Shown in pieces: positions 36,946 to 45,901 of a DNA stretch of 64,000 bases. This stretch comes from Bacteroidales bacterium. Lineage in GTDB: Bacteria; Bacteroidota; Bacteroidia; Bacteroidales; VadinHA17. The position numbers were made by a program, and so were the translations under genes. Below the pieces are notes generated by a model that ran no database searches, had not been told where the DNA came from, and saw only the letters and a program-made list of their open reading frames with translations. The stretch is taken from positions 1 to 64,000 of the forward strand of contig JADKBK010000006.1 in the NCBI GenBank assembly GCA_016715075.1, read 5' to 3'. Each line of letters opens with the position of its first letter. Position 1 is the stretch's first letter.

Positions 36946-37028
36946 GGCATTAATGACACTTGAATTTCTGGCAAGCCTGTAAAGGGTTATCTGGATGGAA
37001 GAAACATAAGGATCAATGGATGCTTCCC

Positions 37029-38087
37029 TTAAGAGATCAATGAAGTGGTCGAAGGATGATATGGAAAGAAAAGCATAATATCTTTCTTTTTTATTGCTGA
37101 AAGGATGCTTTTCTGTGGCAAGATATCCCTGTGTGATACGGGTACTAGCGGCTCATAATAGAATTTCTTTTTTCCAAGGCTGGGAAAGTTCATGAAATCC
37201 TTAAAATTGTGGTATCTGTTTGCTGGAATTATTACGTCTGCAGGACCAAAATTGAGCTTTTTTGTCAGAATTTTAAGCAGGTCACCGGGCATCTCCCTGT
37301 CATAAATAAACCGGACAGGAGTGCCCCATTTACGCTGCTGGAGACTGCGCGAGAGTTTATCAATATAACTTTCCGAAATATCGTCGACAAGTTCCAGCTC
37401 AGCATCTTTCGTAAGCTTAATTGTATAAGCAGAAAATTCATCAAAATCAAATATGAAAAAGATATCCTTGAGACCAAAACGGATAATGTCGTCGACGAAA
37501 ATTACAAATTTATCCTCACCCTTATCCGGCAGGACAATGAATCTTGTGAGAACATCTGTAGGTATTTCGAGAAGAGCAAATCTTTTCTTTTGCGTCTCCT
37601 TTTTCAGCAGATATATTGCAAGATAAATTGCATCATCCTTAAGATTTGGAAGTTCTGTGTCCTTTTCGATCAGGAATGGCATAAGCCTTGTTCTTACTTC
37701 CTTGTGGAAATATGCCTGTACAAACTCAGCCTGTTCGGTATTTAGCTGTTTCTCATTGATAATATGTATTTTATGCTTATCAAGTTCCTGAAGCAGTCCG
37801 GCATATATTTTTTCGAACTTTAAATTCTGGCTCAGCACAATCTCATGTATGCTTTTCAGAGTGGATTTGGGATTGTAACCGAGAATATCTTTTGATTTTG
37901 CACCAAAATGCGAAATTCTTTTGAGGGTTGCTACTCTCACCCTGAAATACTCATCAAGGTTATTGGAATAGATCCCCAGAAATTTAAACCGTTCCAGAAG
38001 AGGTACTTCACGGTTTTCAGCCTCCTGCAATACCCTTTCATTGAAAGAGAGCCAGCTTATCTCCTTTGGAATGTAGGTTTTACTCAT
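37029..38087 (-). pseudogene. ppk1: Polyphosphate kinase, N-terminal part (frameshifted)
   Basis: Reversibly polymerises the gamma phosphate of ATP into polyphosphate. This piece holds the N and head domains: YIPKEISWLSFNERVLQEA, FLGIYSNNLDEYFRVRVA, RFVLLP-like IVLPDKGED and RFIYDREMPGDLL. After KDIMLFFPYH the frame is wrong because one base is missing near 37055 (the other frame gives SFDHFIDLL). The start ATG (38087) overlaps the stop of sixA by one base, so the two are translationally coupled. Confidence 0.9.
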
Positions 38088-38581
38088 TATTCTTTTTCAG
38101 GTTTAAGGAAAAACAGCTGTTTCCCTGATCTTTGCCTGATCTCATTCCAGGCAGAGACTTCAAACAATAGGCCGATTGCACCACTTTTTGGCATAAAATC
38201 GCAACCTTCACTACCCAGGCTGTTTGCCAGTTCGGTGAATGACGGATTATGACCGAAAAGAATTACTGTATCGCAGTTGTCTCCCGCAAGGGCTAATAAT
38301 TCACTTAAATGACGGAGATTCATCTTATGATAAATGGCGTTGTTCATTATAATCTTTTCAGGTTCAATTCCGAATTCCAGTGCAAAGATCAACGCCGTTT
38401 CCAGAGCCCTGAAAGCAGGACTTGTAAATATGGTAACTTTTGACCTCACTGTCTCCCTGACTTTTTTTGCCATCAGTCGTGAAATGACCTTGCCTTTCAG
38501 GGTCAGAGATCTTTCATAGTCAGAAATGCCAGCTGCGGAATCTTCTGCTTTCCCATGCCGGACAAATATTAACTTTTTCAT
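38087..38581 (-). CDS. sixA: SixA-type phosphohistidine phosphatase
   Basis: 164-residue histidine phosphatase: LIFVRHGKAED with catalytic His, FTSPAFRALETA, and VILFGHNPSFTELA with the second His. SixA removes phosphate from phosphohistidine on signalling proteins; in this neighbourhood the coupling with ppk is notable because PPK1 uses a phosphohistidine intermediate. The real start is ATG 38581. It sits 37 bases after pfkA and overlaps ppk by one base. Confidence 0.88.
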   Translation of the reverse strand: MKKLIFVRHGKAEDSAAGISDYERSLTLKGKVISRLMAKKVRETVRSKVTIFTSPAFRALETALIFALEFGIEPEKIIMNNAIYHKMNLRHLSELLALAGDNCDTVILFGHNPSFTELANSLGSEGCDFMPKSGAIGLLFEVSAWNEIRQRSGKQLFFLKPEKE

Positions 38582-38618
38582 TATGAATAATTTTTCGATG
38601 AATATAAAACTGAAAAAC

Positions 38619-39659
38619 TCAGATTCCAAAACTGGTGCCCATATCCATCGCTTTTATAACCAGAGGATCCTTTGGTCCGACAAGTTTTAATTTTCCGGCT
38701 ACTTCCGATAACGGGACCGGAATTATATCGTTATTTTTCAGAGCAACCATCTTTCCAAAATCACGCTGGGCAATCAAATGTGCTGCAGCTGCGCCATATC
38801 GGGTTGCCAGTACTCTGTCCATAGGAGAGGGGGTACCTCCGCGCTGTATATAACCCAGAACTGTTTCCCTTGATTCAAGTCCGGTAAGTTCGTTTATTCT
38901 CTTGCTCAGGTATTGTGCAGAAGAACAGTCCTTCCCAGGGTTTTTTATTCCCTCCGCCACCACCACAATAGAATAGGGCTTATTGTCATTGACCCTGTGA
39001 AGAAGGTATTCTGCAATTTTCTTTTCATCATATTCAATCTCCGGGATCAGTATTACGTCACCACCGCCGGCAATACCCGAATAGAGTGCTATCCATCCCG
39101 CATTATGCCCCATTACCTCAATGATCATGATCCGCTTATGAGAGTTTGCAGTTGAATGCAGCCTGTCGATGGCCTCAGTAGCAATATTTACAGCTGAGTC
39201 GAATCCAAAGGTGAGATCTGTTCCCCAGACATCATTGTCGATGGTTTTTGGTATCCCGATAACATTAAGCCCTTCAAGTGAAAGAAGATGAGCCGTCTTA
39301 AGTGTACCATTTCCTCCGATACATACAAGACAATCCAGCCCCATCTGCTCATAATGCTCCCTGATCAGAACCGGCTTGCTTATTTCGTTCTTGCTTTTCC
39401 CGCTGCTCTTGAACGGTTTCTCCCTGGAGGTGCCAAGGATTGTCCCTCCAAGAGTCAGAATGCCGGAAAGATCATGTTCTGACAACTCCCTGAATTCCTT
39501 ATGTATCATCCCCGTAAAACCATCGCTTATCCCAACAAGTGTCATCCCGTATTTAACTATTGCTGTTTTACCCACACCCCTGATGGCTGCATTTATTCCC
39601 GGACAGTCGCCACCCGCTGTGAGAATACCAATCCTTTGTCCCCTGACAGTTTTACCCAT
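38619..39659 (-). CDS. pfkA: 6-phosphofructokinase
   Basis: Phosphorylates fructose 6-phosphate, committing it to glycolysis. 346 residues; the family motifs are RIGILTAGGDCPGINAAIR, LTLGGTILGTSR, CIGGNGTLK, PKTIDNDVWGTD, EVMGHNAGWIAL and GYIQRGGTPSPMDRV. The nucleotide-selectivity positions combine Gly (in GGNG, where PPi enzymes have Asp) with Lys (in PKTID, where E. coli has Gly). This combination belongs to a mixed group usually predicted to use ATP; PPi use cannot be excluded from sequence. First gene of the pfkA-sixA-ppk-ICMT series. Confidence 0.93.
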   Translation of the reverse strand: MGKTVRGQRIGILTAGGDCPGINAAIRGVGKTAIVKYGMTLVGISDGFTGMIHKEFRELSEHDLSGILTLGGTILGTSREKPFKSSGKSKNEISKPVLIREHYEQMGLDCLVCIGGNGTLKTAHLLSLEGLNVIGIPKTIDNDVWGTDLTFGFDSAVNIATEAIDRLHSTANSHKRIMIIEVMGHNAGWIALYSGIAGGGDVILIPEIEYDEKKIAEYLLHRVNDNKPYSIVVVAEGIKNPGKDCSSAQYLSKRINELTGLESRETVLGYIQRGGTPSPMDRVLATRYGAAAAHLIAQRDFGKMVALKNNDIIPVPLSEVAGKLKLVGPKDPLVIKAMDMGTSFGI

Positions 39660-39828
39660 TTTCGGCTTTATTTATTTTGTTATAGACAAATTTAACGCTT
39701 TCAGTGAGATATTTGAAATAATATTTTGTTACAAATCAGGGGCCTTCCGCTAACCTGACAAACATGGTTGCGGGTACAATATTAAATATGTAACTTTAAC
39801 TGTCACAGTTTAAAATTTCTGCTGAACA

Positions 39829-40710
39829 ATGGAACCCGCTTATATCAAACTGAAGGAAATCAAGCCAGTACTCTCAGATTATATTAAAGAATCTCAGCTT
39901 ATCCTGAAGCAGGATATTGTTCCCTGTGAAAGGGTAATACATGATATAAGGGTGTATATGAAAAAATCAAGGGCTGTCCTTAAGCTCATTGCACCTCAAC
40001 TCGATAAGGAATATGTCACCACCGATATTGTTTCTCTCCGGGAGATCGGGAGGAAAATGTGTTCATGGCGGGAAACTTCAGTCCTGAGGAAAAATCTGAG
40101 GGAGCTAAAAAAGGAATTTCCTGATTTGTTTTCTCAATTAGCTGATGATGACAAAATTAATGCGATACTAAAGAAAACTGAATCGGTTGTGGAACCTGCT
40201 GAATCTGTGAAAAATGAATTGGATCAGATAAACAGCCTGTTGAGAAAAACAGGCTACCGTATCCGGTTTCAATCCATGAATAAACTTGATCCGAAACTTC
40301 TGTTGAGTGAACTGGAACTGACCTATGAAAAGGCAGCCCGCATTTACCTGGCCTGCAGGAATAACCCAAAACCTGAAAAAATCCATGAATTGAGAAAATG
40401 TGCAAAGGATTTCCTGTATCAGTTATATTTTTTCAGACCACTTAATCCTTCAGCTGTTAAATCTCTTACGAAAAAACTCGAAAACATGATACAGAATCTG
40501 GGTAGGTTTAATGATCATACCCAGCTTATGAAAGCATTGGATTTTGATTATTCTGGCAAAAACAGACTTCCTGCCAGGGTTGAGCTTGTAATAAGGATCC
40601 ATGAAAAGCAGGACAGATATCTTGCTAAAATCTGGCCCGTGGCATTTAAAATTTTCTGTCCGGGTCAGAAACTCATAACCCTGATGGGATTTAAAATGAT
40701 TTTAATCTGA
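39829..40710 (+). CDS. CHAD-domain protein (polyphosphate-binding type)
   Basis: 293-residue all-helical protein with the two-fold CHAD repeat: RVIHDIRVYMKKSRAVLKL in the first half and KIHELRKCAKDFLYQLYFFRP in the second. The basic His/Arg/Lys residues line a channel; CHAD domains bind inorganic polyphosphate. It is divergent to pfkA-sixA-ppk with about 170 bases between, so it probably works with the polyphosphate made by PPK. No CYTH domain is attached. Confidence 0.87.
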   Translation: MEPAYIKLKEIKPVLSDYIKESQLILKQDIVPCERVIHDIRVYMKKSRAVLKLIAPQLDKEYVTTDIVSLREIGRKMCSWRETSVLRKNLRELKKEFPDLFSQLADDDKINAILKKTESVVEPAESVKNELDQINSLLRKTGYRIRFQSMNKLDPKLLLSELELTYEKAARIYLACRNNPKPEKIHELRKCAKDFLYQLYFFRPLNPSAVKSLTKKLENMIQNLGRFNDHTQLMKALDFDYSGKNRLPARVELVIRIHEKQDRYLAKIWPVAFKIFCPGQKLITLMGFKMILI

Positions 40711-40948
40711 TTTCTGATCAGGAATGGTTTGATATGTCTGAAAAAGAGGATTTCAGCTCTCTGAACACTATGCTGCTTCCTGTGAAATGCCGGCTGAAAT
40801 AATTTATATAGATTCTAAATAATCGACATTTGTCAGATTGTTAATTTGTTAACAGTACTCTTGTGTGCTTAATATATCTAGGTATGTCAATATATGCATA
40901 AAAGACGATTTTTTTATTTTTATTTTGTGCTTTAATTATACTAATTCA

Positions 40949-41632
40949 ATGACCAGCAGACGCGATTTTATCAGAATTTCTGCGATGGGAGTCGGTGTTT
41001 TGGCAGCCGGAACCGGAGCATATAAAGTTATAAAAGCTCTTTCATCAGCTAAAGAGGAAGGAAAACTGGTGGTCGATCTTAAACGGACGCCCACATATTG
41101 TGAAGTATGCTTCTGGAAATGTGCAGGTTGGGTTTATAAGAACTCTGAGGGCCGGATATGGAAGATTGTTGGTAATGATGAAGATCAGCACTGCAGCGGT
41201 CGGTTTTGTCCCAGAGGTACGGGCGGGGTTGGAATGTATTATGATGAAGACCGCCTGAAAACACCCTTAATTCGTGTTGAAGAGAGAGGTAAACAGGTTT
41301 TTCGCGAAGCTACATGGGATGAGGCTCTGGAGCATATTGCTGGCAAAATGAAGGATATTTCGGTAAAATATGGTCCGGAGAGTATTGCACTCTTTACTCA
41401 TGGATCGGGATCATCTTATTTTACCACCCTCTTTAAGGCCTTTGGTTCCGCCAATATCGCCGAATCTTCATATGCACAGTGCCGGGGGCCCAGGGATGAG
41501 GCATTTCTTGCAACCTTCGGAGAGGAAGCTTATTCCCCGGAGATTACAGATATACGCGATACCAGGTGCCTGGTTCTTATTGGTTCACATATTGGAGAAA
41601 AGAGATGGCTAATGCAGCCCCTGCGGTTATAG
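40949..41632 (+). pseudogene. psrA: Molybdopterin oxidoreductase (PsrA/PhsA-like), N-terminal part
   Basis: Catalytic subunit of a polysulfide/thiosulfate-reductase-type complex. A twin-arginine signal (TSRRDFIRISAMG) is followed by the [4Fe-4S] site YCEVCFWKCAGWVY and CSGRFCPRG, the molybdopterin guanine dinucleotide contacts ALFTHGSGSS, and SSYAQCRGPRDEA, in which the cysteine is a candidate Mo ligand. The frame is right up to IGSHIGE (about 41596). Then about 90-110 residues expected in homologues are absent and the reading frame is shifted, so the gene has an internal out-of-frame deletion. ATG 40949 gives the Tat signal. Confidence 0.85.
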
Positions 41633-42873
41633 TGCATCCCGGAAGGCATGTTACCTGGTATGGCGATGATACACAGAGGATAAGGGCAGTCGCCATACTT
41701 AATGCGTTGTTGGGATCATGGGGACGCAGGGGTGGTTTTTACAGACCGTCAAAGTTTGCCCTGGCATCTTATAGCCTTCCTCCTTTCAAAGCCCCGGCAA
41801 AAACCTGGCAGGATGCATTTCCCGGAAAATACAGCATAGCCAGCTCTCCGGTTTCTAATGCTCTTATAGATGCTTCCATACCCGAAAATAATCCCGCCTA
41901 CACGATAAAAGGGTGGTTCGTAAATGGAACAAACCTCATAAATACAATTCCTAACCAGGCAAATACTCTCAATGCAATAAAAAATCTTGAGCTGCTTGTA
42001 GCTGTTGATACCATGCCGATGGAGATAACAGGCTGGGCCGATGTTGTCTTACCTGAGTGTACCTATCTTGAAAGATATGATGCTCTGAGAGCTGCACCAC
42101 ACAGAAAACCCGCCTTAGCTTTACGTATGCCTGCAACAGAGCCATTATATGATACAAAGCCTGCATACTGGATTGCACGTGAGCTCTCAAAGAAGCTCAG
42201 CCTTGAGAATTGGTTTCCTTTTGAAAAGCAGGAGGATCTGCTTGACTGGCAGTTAAAAAAAGCCGGCACATCCCTCGAGGAGATGAAGCGGATAGGAGTT
42301 AAAACTTTTGAACGCCCAACTGATGATCTTTACTTTTCAGATGATGAACAGGTGGAGTTCTCAACGGATTCAGGGAAAATAGAGTTGTATTCCGCTTATT
42401 TCGAAGGCGCTGGTTTCGATCCTCTTCCTAAATATATGGTTCATGAAGAACCTGCGGAAGGATTTTACAGGCTTATTTACGGGCGTGCACCTATGCATAC
42501 ATTCAGCCGTACATCCAATAATCCAAATCTTACCGATCTTATGGATGAAAACAGTGTGTGGATAAACCCTTCTGTAGCAAAAGAATGGGGATTGAAGGCA
42601 GACCAGTATATCTGGCTCAAAAACCAGGATAATGTTATCTCTGAATTCTCTGTTAAAGTGAGAGTTACTGAGCGTATCAGATGGGATTCAGTCTATATGG
42701 TCCATGGTTTCGGACATTCAGAAAAACAGCTGAAAAGAGCCTTTGGCAGGGGAGTCAGCGATACCCAGCTGATTACAAATGTGCTTGTGGATCCGCTTAT
42801 GGGCGGAACAGGAATGAGGTCCAACTTTGTAACATTTATAACAGAAAAAGCAGAGCAGGAGGCGGCATCATGA
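41566..42873 (+). pseudogene. psrA: Molybdopterin oxidoreductase (PsrA/PhsA-like), C-terminal part
   Basis: Homology begins near 41602 with EMANAAPAVIVHPGRHVTWY; codons 41566-41601 are the shifted frame of the N-terminal piece. It contains WGRRGGFYRPS, the MGD-binding NLINTIPNQANT, VAVDTMPMEITGWADVVLPE and a C-terminal molydopterin dinucleotide-binding domain (RAPMHTFSRTSNNPNLTDL, GGTGMRSNFVTFI). The stop overlaps the start of the Fe-S subunit (ATGA), so this end of the operon is intact. Confidence 0.87.
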
Positions 42874-43403
42874 GATATGCAATGGCGGTTGATACCAGAA
42901 AATGTGTCGGATGCAGCGATTGTGTTGTAGCCTGCCAGACTGAAAATAATGTCCCGATAGGATTTTGTCGTGACTGGGTGGTTCAAGTAATGGATGGAAC
43001 ATATCCTCAGCTTGAAATGGAGATCAGGTCAGAGAGATGCAACCATTGCGCCAATGCTCCTTGTGTTAGGTGCTGTCCTACCGGAGCCAGCCGGATTGAC
43101 GAAGGTGGTATTGTAGTAGTGGACCATGGTGTCTGTATCGGATGCGGCGCCTGCATAGCTTCCTGCCCATATGATGCGAGGTATCCTCATCCGGAAGGAT
43201 ATGTCGACAAATGTACATTCTGTATTCACAGGTTAAAGAATGGCATGTCTCCCGCCTGTGTGGATGTCTGTCCGACAAAATGCCTCTATTTCGGAGATCT
43301 CGATGACCTGAACAGCGATATTGCAGCTGTACTCAAAAAGAGAAAATCCAAAACTCTTATTCCCGAAGCAGGTACTGATCCTCATTTATATTTTCTCATT
43401 TAG
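42870..43403 (+). CDS. psrB: PsrB-like four-cluster ferredoxin subunit
   Basis: 177-residue electron-transfer subunit. Four [4Fe-4S] cysteine groups are visible: CVGCSDCVVACQ, CNHCANAPCVRCCPTG, CIGCGACIASCPYD and CTFCIHRLKNGMSPACVDVCP, the DMSO-reductase/PsrB arrangement. It passes electrons between the membrane quinol oxidase PsrC and the PsrA active site. ATG 42870 overlaps the PsrA stop by four bases. 22 bases separate it from psrC. Confidence 0.93.
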   Translation: MRYAMAVDTRKCVGCSDCVVACQTENNVPIGFCRDWVVQVMDGTYPQLEMEIRSERCNHCANAPCVRCCPTGASRIDEGGIVVVDHGVCIGCGACIASCPYDARYPHPEGYVDKCTFCIHRLKNGMSPACVDVCPTKCLYFGDLDDLNSDIAAVLKKRKSKTLIPEAGTDPHLYFLI

Positions 43404-43425
43404 ATCTTTAACATACAAAATATCA

Positions 43426-44367
43426 ATGAAAGAAGAAATTATTGTCAGCGGAAGGATGAATCAGCTTGTTGATCCTCACCTCCATATATGGCACTGGCAA
43501 ATCTCACTATACCTTTTTCTGGGTGGAATGGCTGCCGGAATTCTTGCGATTGCGGCCCTTTATTTCATCAGAGGGAGGGAAAAGGATTACCATACTGCTG
43601 TCAGGATAACCCCTTTCCTGGCACCTGTATTACTCATATTTGGATTAATAGCCCTTTTTATTGATCTGCGGCATAAATTGTTTTTCTGGCAGCTTTATAC
43701 TAATATAAAGCTTCAGTCTCCTATGTCGTGGGGAGCCTGGACTTTAATGGTTATAACCCCTGTTTCATTTATATGGTGCGCTTTGCATATAAAAGAAATT
43801 TTCCCCAGGTGGGACTGGAAATACAAATGGCTTTTTGAGATTGAAAAATTCTTCAATAAACATAAAAAAACGCTGGCCTGGATTATGCTCATTTATGCAA
43901 TAATTCTCGGTATCTATACTGGTATTCTTCTTTCCGCATTCAATGCAAGGCCACTCTGGAATACATCGATTCTCGGGCCGCTTTTTCTCACATCAGGATT
44001 GTCAGCCGGAGCAGCTGTTACTCTTATTCTTTCAAGGAATAAGGCGGAACGGAAACAGTTCGCAAGAATAGACCTTGTCCTTATCGGAATAGAATTATTC
44101 CTGATAATACATATGTTTATGGGATTTCTTGCCAGCACACAGGTTCAGATAGAGGCTGCAGAGCTTTTCCTCGGAGGGCCTTATACAATGTCGTTCTGGA
44201 TATTTGTTGTGATTCTCGGTATGATTATACCTGCTCTTCTGGAAATAATGGAGCTTGGGAAATTTCATGTTCCGTCAATTGTCCCGGCTGTGCTGGTCAT
44301 TTTTGGAAGCCTGATGCTGAGGTTTATCGTTGTATATGCCGGACAGGTTAGCAGGTGGCTCTATTAG
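43426..44367 (+). CDS. psrC: NrfD/PsrC-like membrane subunit
   Basis: 313-residue integral membrane protein with about eight to nine helices that anchors the PsrAB pair and oxidises (or reduces) menaquinol. Family marks include the N-terminal WHWQISLYLFLGGMAAGILA and LHKLFFWQLYTNI-like LRHKLFFWQLYTN, a LSAFNARPLWNTSILGPLFL segment, and RFIVVYAGQVS at the end. The true start is ATG 43426. Together with psrA and psrB this makes a PsrABC operon; substrate (polysulfide, thiosulfate, or other) is not fixed by the sequence. Confidence 0.9.
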   Translation: MKEEIIVSGRMNQLVDPHLHIWHWQISLYLFLGGMAAGILAIAALYFIRGREKDYHTAVRITPFLAPVLLIFGLIALFIDLRHKLFFWQLYTNIKLQSPMSWGAWTLMVITPVSFIWCALHIKEIFPRWDWKYKWLFEIEKFFNKHKKTLAWIMLIYAIILGIYTGILLSAFNARPLWNTSILGPLFLTSGLSAGAAVTLILSRNKAERKQFARIDLVLIGIELFLIIHMFMGFLASTQVQIEAAELFLGGPYTMSFWIFVVILGMIIPALLEIMELGKFHVPSIVPAVLVIFGSLMLRFIVVYAGQVSRWLY

Positions 44368-44400
44368 GGGGATGGACATGATTGCAAGAGGGAAATGATG

Positions 44401-44477
44401 GTAATCAGTGATCGGTAATCAGTAATCGGTAATCGGTAATCGGTAATCAGTAATCAGTGATCAGTGATCAGGAATCA
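44401..44477. repeat. Heptanucleotide array GTAATCA/G, 11 units
   Basis: Eleven contiguous 7-bp units (GTAATCA, GTAATCG, GTGATCA and one GGAATCA) just after psrC, before the first YeeE gene. Non-coding. Confidence 0.85.
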
Positions 44478-44521
44478 GAATCTCGATATAAGTATTTAAA
44501 GTATAATTCATAAACAGAAAC

Positions 44522-45055
44522 ATGTCTAAATCGAAATCATCAAAACCGACCAAGTACCTCAATCCATACGTCGGAGGTGTACTGCTTGGATTAGTTCTTC
44601 TGGCAGCTAATTTTGTTTCGGGTCGCGGACTGGGAGCCAGCGGGGCAATAAAGAGCACTGTTGTTACTGCAGTTACAACAGTGGCGCCTTCAGCAGCTGA
44701 GAATTCAGCATTTGTAAAGGAATTCAGGGAATCACACGAGGGAAATCCAATGAAAACATGGCTTGTATTTGAGATGCTGGGTGTCCTCGTAGGTGGCTTT
44801 CTCTCGGGCACAATTGCCGGCAGACTTAATTTCAAGGTTGAACACTCTCCGAAAATAACTTCCCGGAGGCGACTTATTTTTGCACTTGCAGGTGGTGTAC
44901 TGTTCGGATTTGGATCACAGCTCGGACGAGGGTGCACCAGTGGGTCAGCCCTCAGTGGAATGGCCGTTCTTTCCCTTGGCGGATTCATTACAATGATGGC
45001 CATTTTTGGAACTGCGTTTGCACTGGCTTATTTCTTCAGAAAGAACTGGATTTAG
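44522..45055 (+). CDS. YeeE/YedE-family sulfur transporter half (first of two)
   Basis: 177-residue membrane protein, one half of a YeeE/YedE-type thiosulfate or sulfur-compound transporter. The signature is GRGCTSGSALSGM, with the conserved Cys used to relay thiosulfate. Several helices are visible (VLLGLVLLAANFVSG; MLGVLVGGFLSGTIAG; FALAGGVLFGFGSQL). A second, paired member follows after a repeat array. In Bacteroidota such split pairs sit next to sulfurtransferases, as here. Confidence 0.85.
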   Translation: MSKSKSSKPTKYLNPYVGGVLLGLVLLAANFVSGRGLGASGAIKSTVVTAVTTVAPSAAENSAFVKEFRESHEGNPMKTWLVFEMLGVLVGGFLSGTIAGRLNFKVEHSPKITSRRRLIFALAGGVLFGFGSQLGRGCTSGSALSGMAVLSLGGFITMMAIFGTAFALAYFFRKNWI

Positions 45056-45060
45056 GGAAG

Positions 45061-45158
45061 AAGGCGGAAGGCAGACGAAGAGCGCAGGGCGCAGAGCGGA
45101 GGGCCCAGGGCACAGGGCAGGGCAGGGCTCAGGGCTCAGGGCACAGGGCTCAGGGCGA
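45061..45158. repeat. CAGGGCT-type heptanucleotide array (degenerate)
   Basis: GC-rich 7-bp-period units (CAGGGCT, CAGGGCA, GCGCAGG variants) fill most of the 200-base gap between the two YeeE genes. The unit is the reverse complement of the array at 52824-52858. The frames running through it give only low-complexity G/R/Q peptides and are not genes. Confidence 0.8.
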
Positions 45159-45256
45159 AGAGTAGTACTAAAGATTAGAGATGGCAAAAGCCGGGAGCCC
45201 GAAATTGAATATAAACAGGAAAAGAAAAATTAATAAAACATAAAAAATATAAAAAC

Positions 45257-45847
45257 ATGGGACCATTATCAGTGAATGGAATAATTTCAGAGAATACGAA
45301 TCTCTTTCTTGCTTTTATAATCGGAATCGGATTTGGATTTGTACTTGAACAGAGTGGTTTCTCATCGAGCAGGAAGCTTGCCGGAGTATTTTACGGTTAC
45401 GATACGGTAGTTCTGAAAGTGTTTTTCACAGCTGCCATAACTGGAATGCTCGGACTTCTTTTTTTCAGTCTTTTCGGCTGGGTCGACCTGAACCTCATTT
45501 ATGTAAATCCTACATACCTCACTTCAGCGATTGTAGGCGGAATTATTATGGGTGCAGGATTTATCATGGGTGGTTACTGCCCCGGAACAAGCTTCTGCGG
45601 CGCCTCGATAGGCAAGATTGATGCACTTGTTTTCATTGGAGGATTGTTTATAGGTGTATTCATATTTGGCATTGGCTACAATTTATGGTCAGGCATGTAT
45701 ATTGCCAAATTTCTGGGATCTCCGAAAATAAGTGAAACACTGGGGTTGACAGATGGTATATTTGCACTAATTCTTATAATTGTTGCACTGGCCATGTTCT
45801 GGGTTGCAGAATGGGCAGAGAAAAAATTTCCCAGGGAGGCATATTAA
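45257..45847 (+). CDS. YeeE/YedE-family sulfur transporter half (second of two)
   Basis: 196-residue membrane protein with the paired YeeE signature GYCPGTSFCGASIGKIDAL, containing two conserved cysteines. Helices at NLFLAFIIGIGFGFVLEQ, the GGIIMGAGFIMGG segment and GLFIGVFIFGIGYNL. Together with the preceding half it should form one importer for thiosulfate or polysulfide, feeding the rhodanese-like protein and PsrABC. Confidence 0.87.
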   Translation: MGPLSVNGIISENTNLFLAFIIGIGFGFVLEQSGFSSSRKLAGVFYGYDTVVLKVFFTAAITGMLGLLFFSLFGWVDLNLIYVNPTYLTSAIVGGIIMGAGFIMGGYCPGTSFCGASIGKIDALVFIGGLFIGVFIFGIGYNLWSGMYIAKFLGSPKISETLGLTDGIFALILIIVALAMFWVAEWAEKKFPREAY

Positions 45848-45901
45848 TTCAAGTTTAACAACGTTTTAAATCTGAAGAAACAATAATTAATATATTTAAT
45901 A

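Noticed and set aside
45006..45233. Open frames through the CAGGGCT array
   Set aside because: They give repetitive G/R/Q peptides from a heptamer array, not protein-like sequence.
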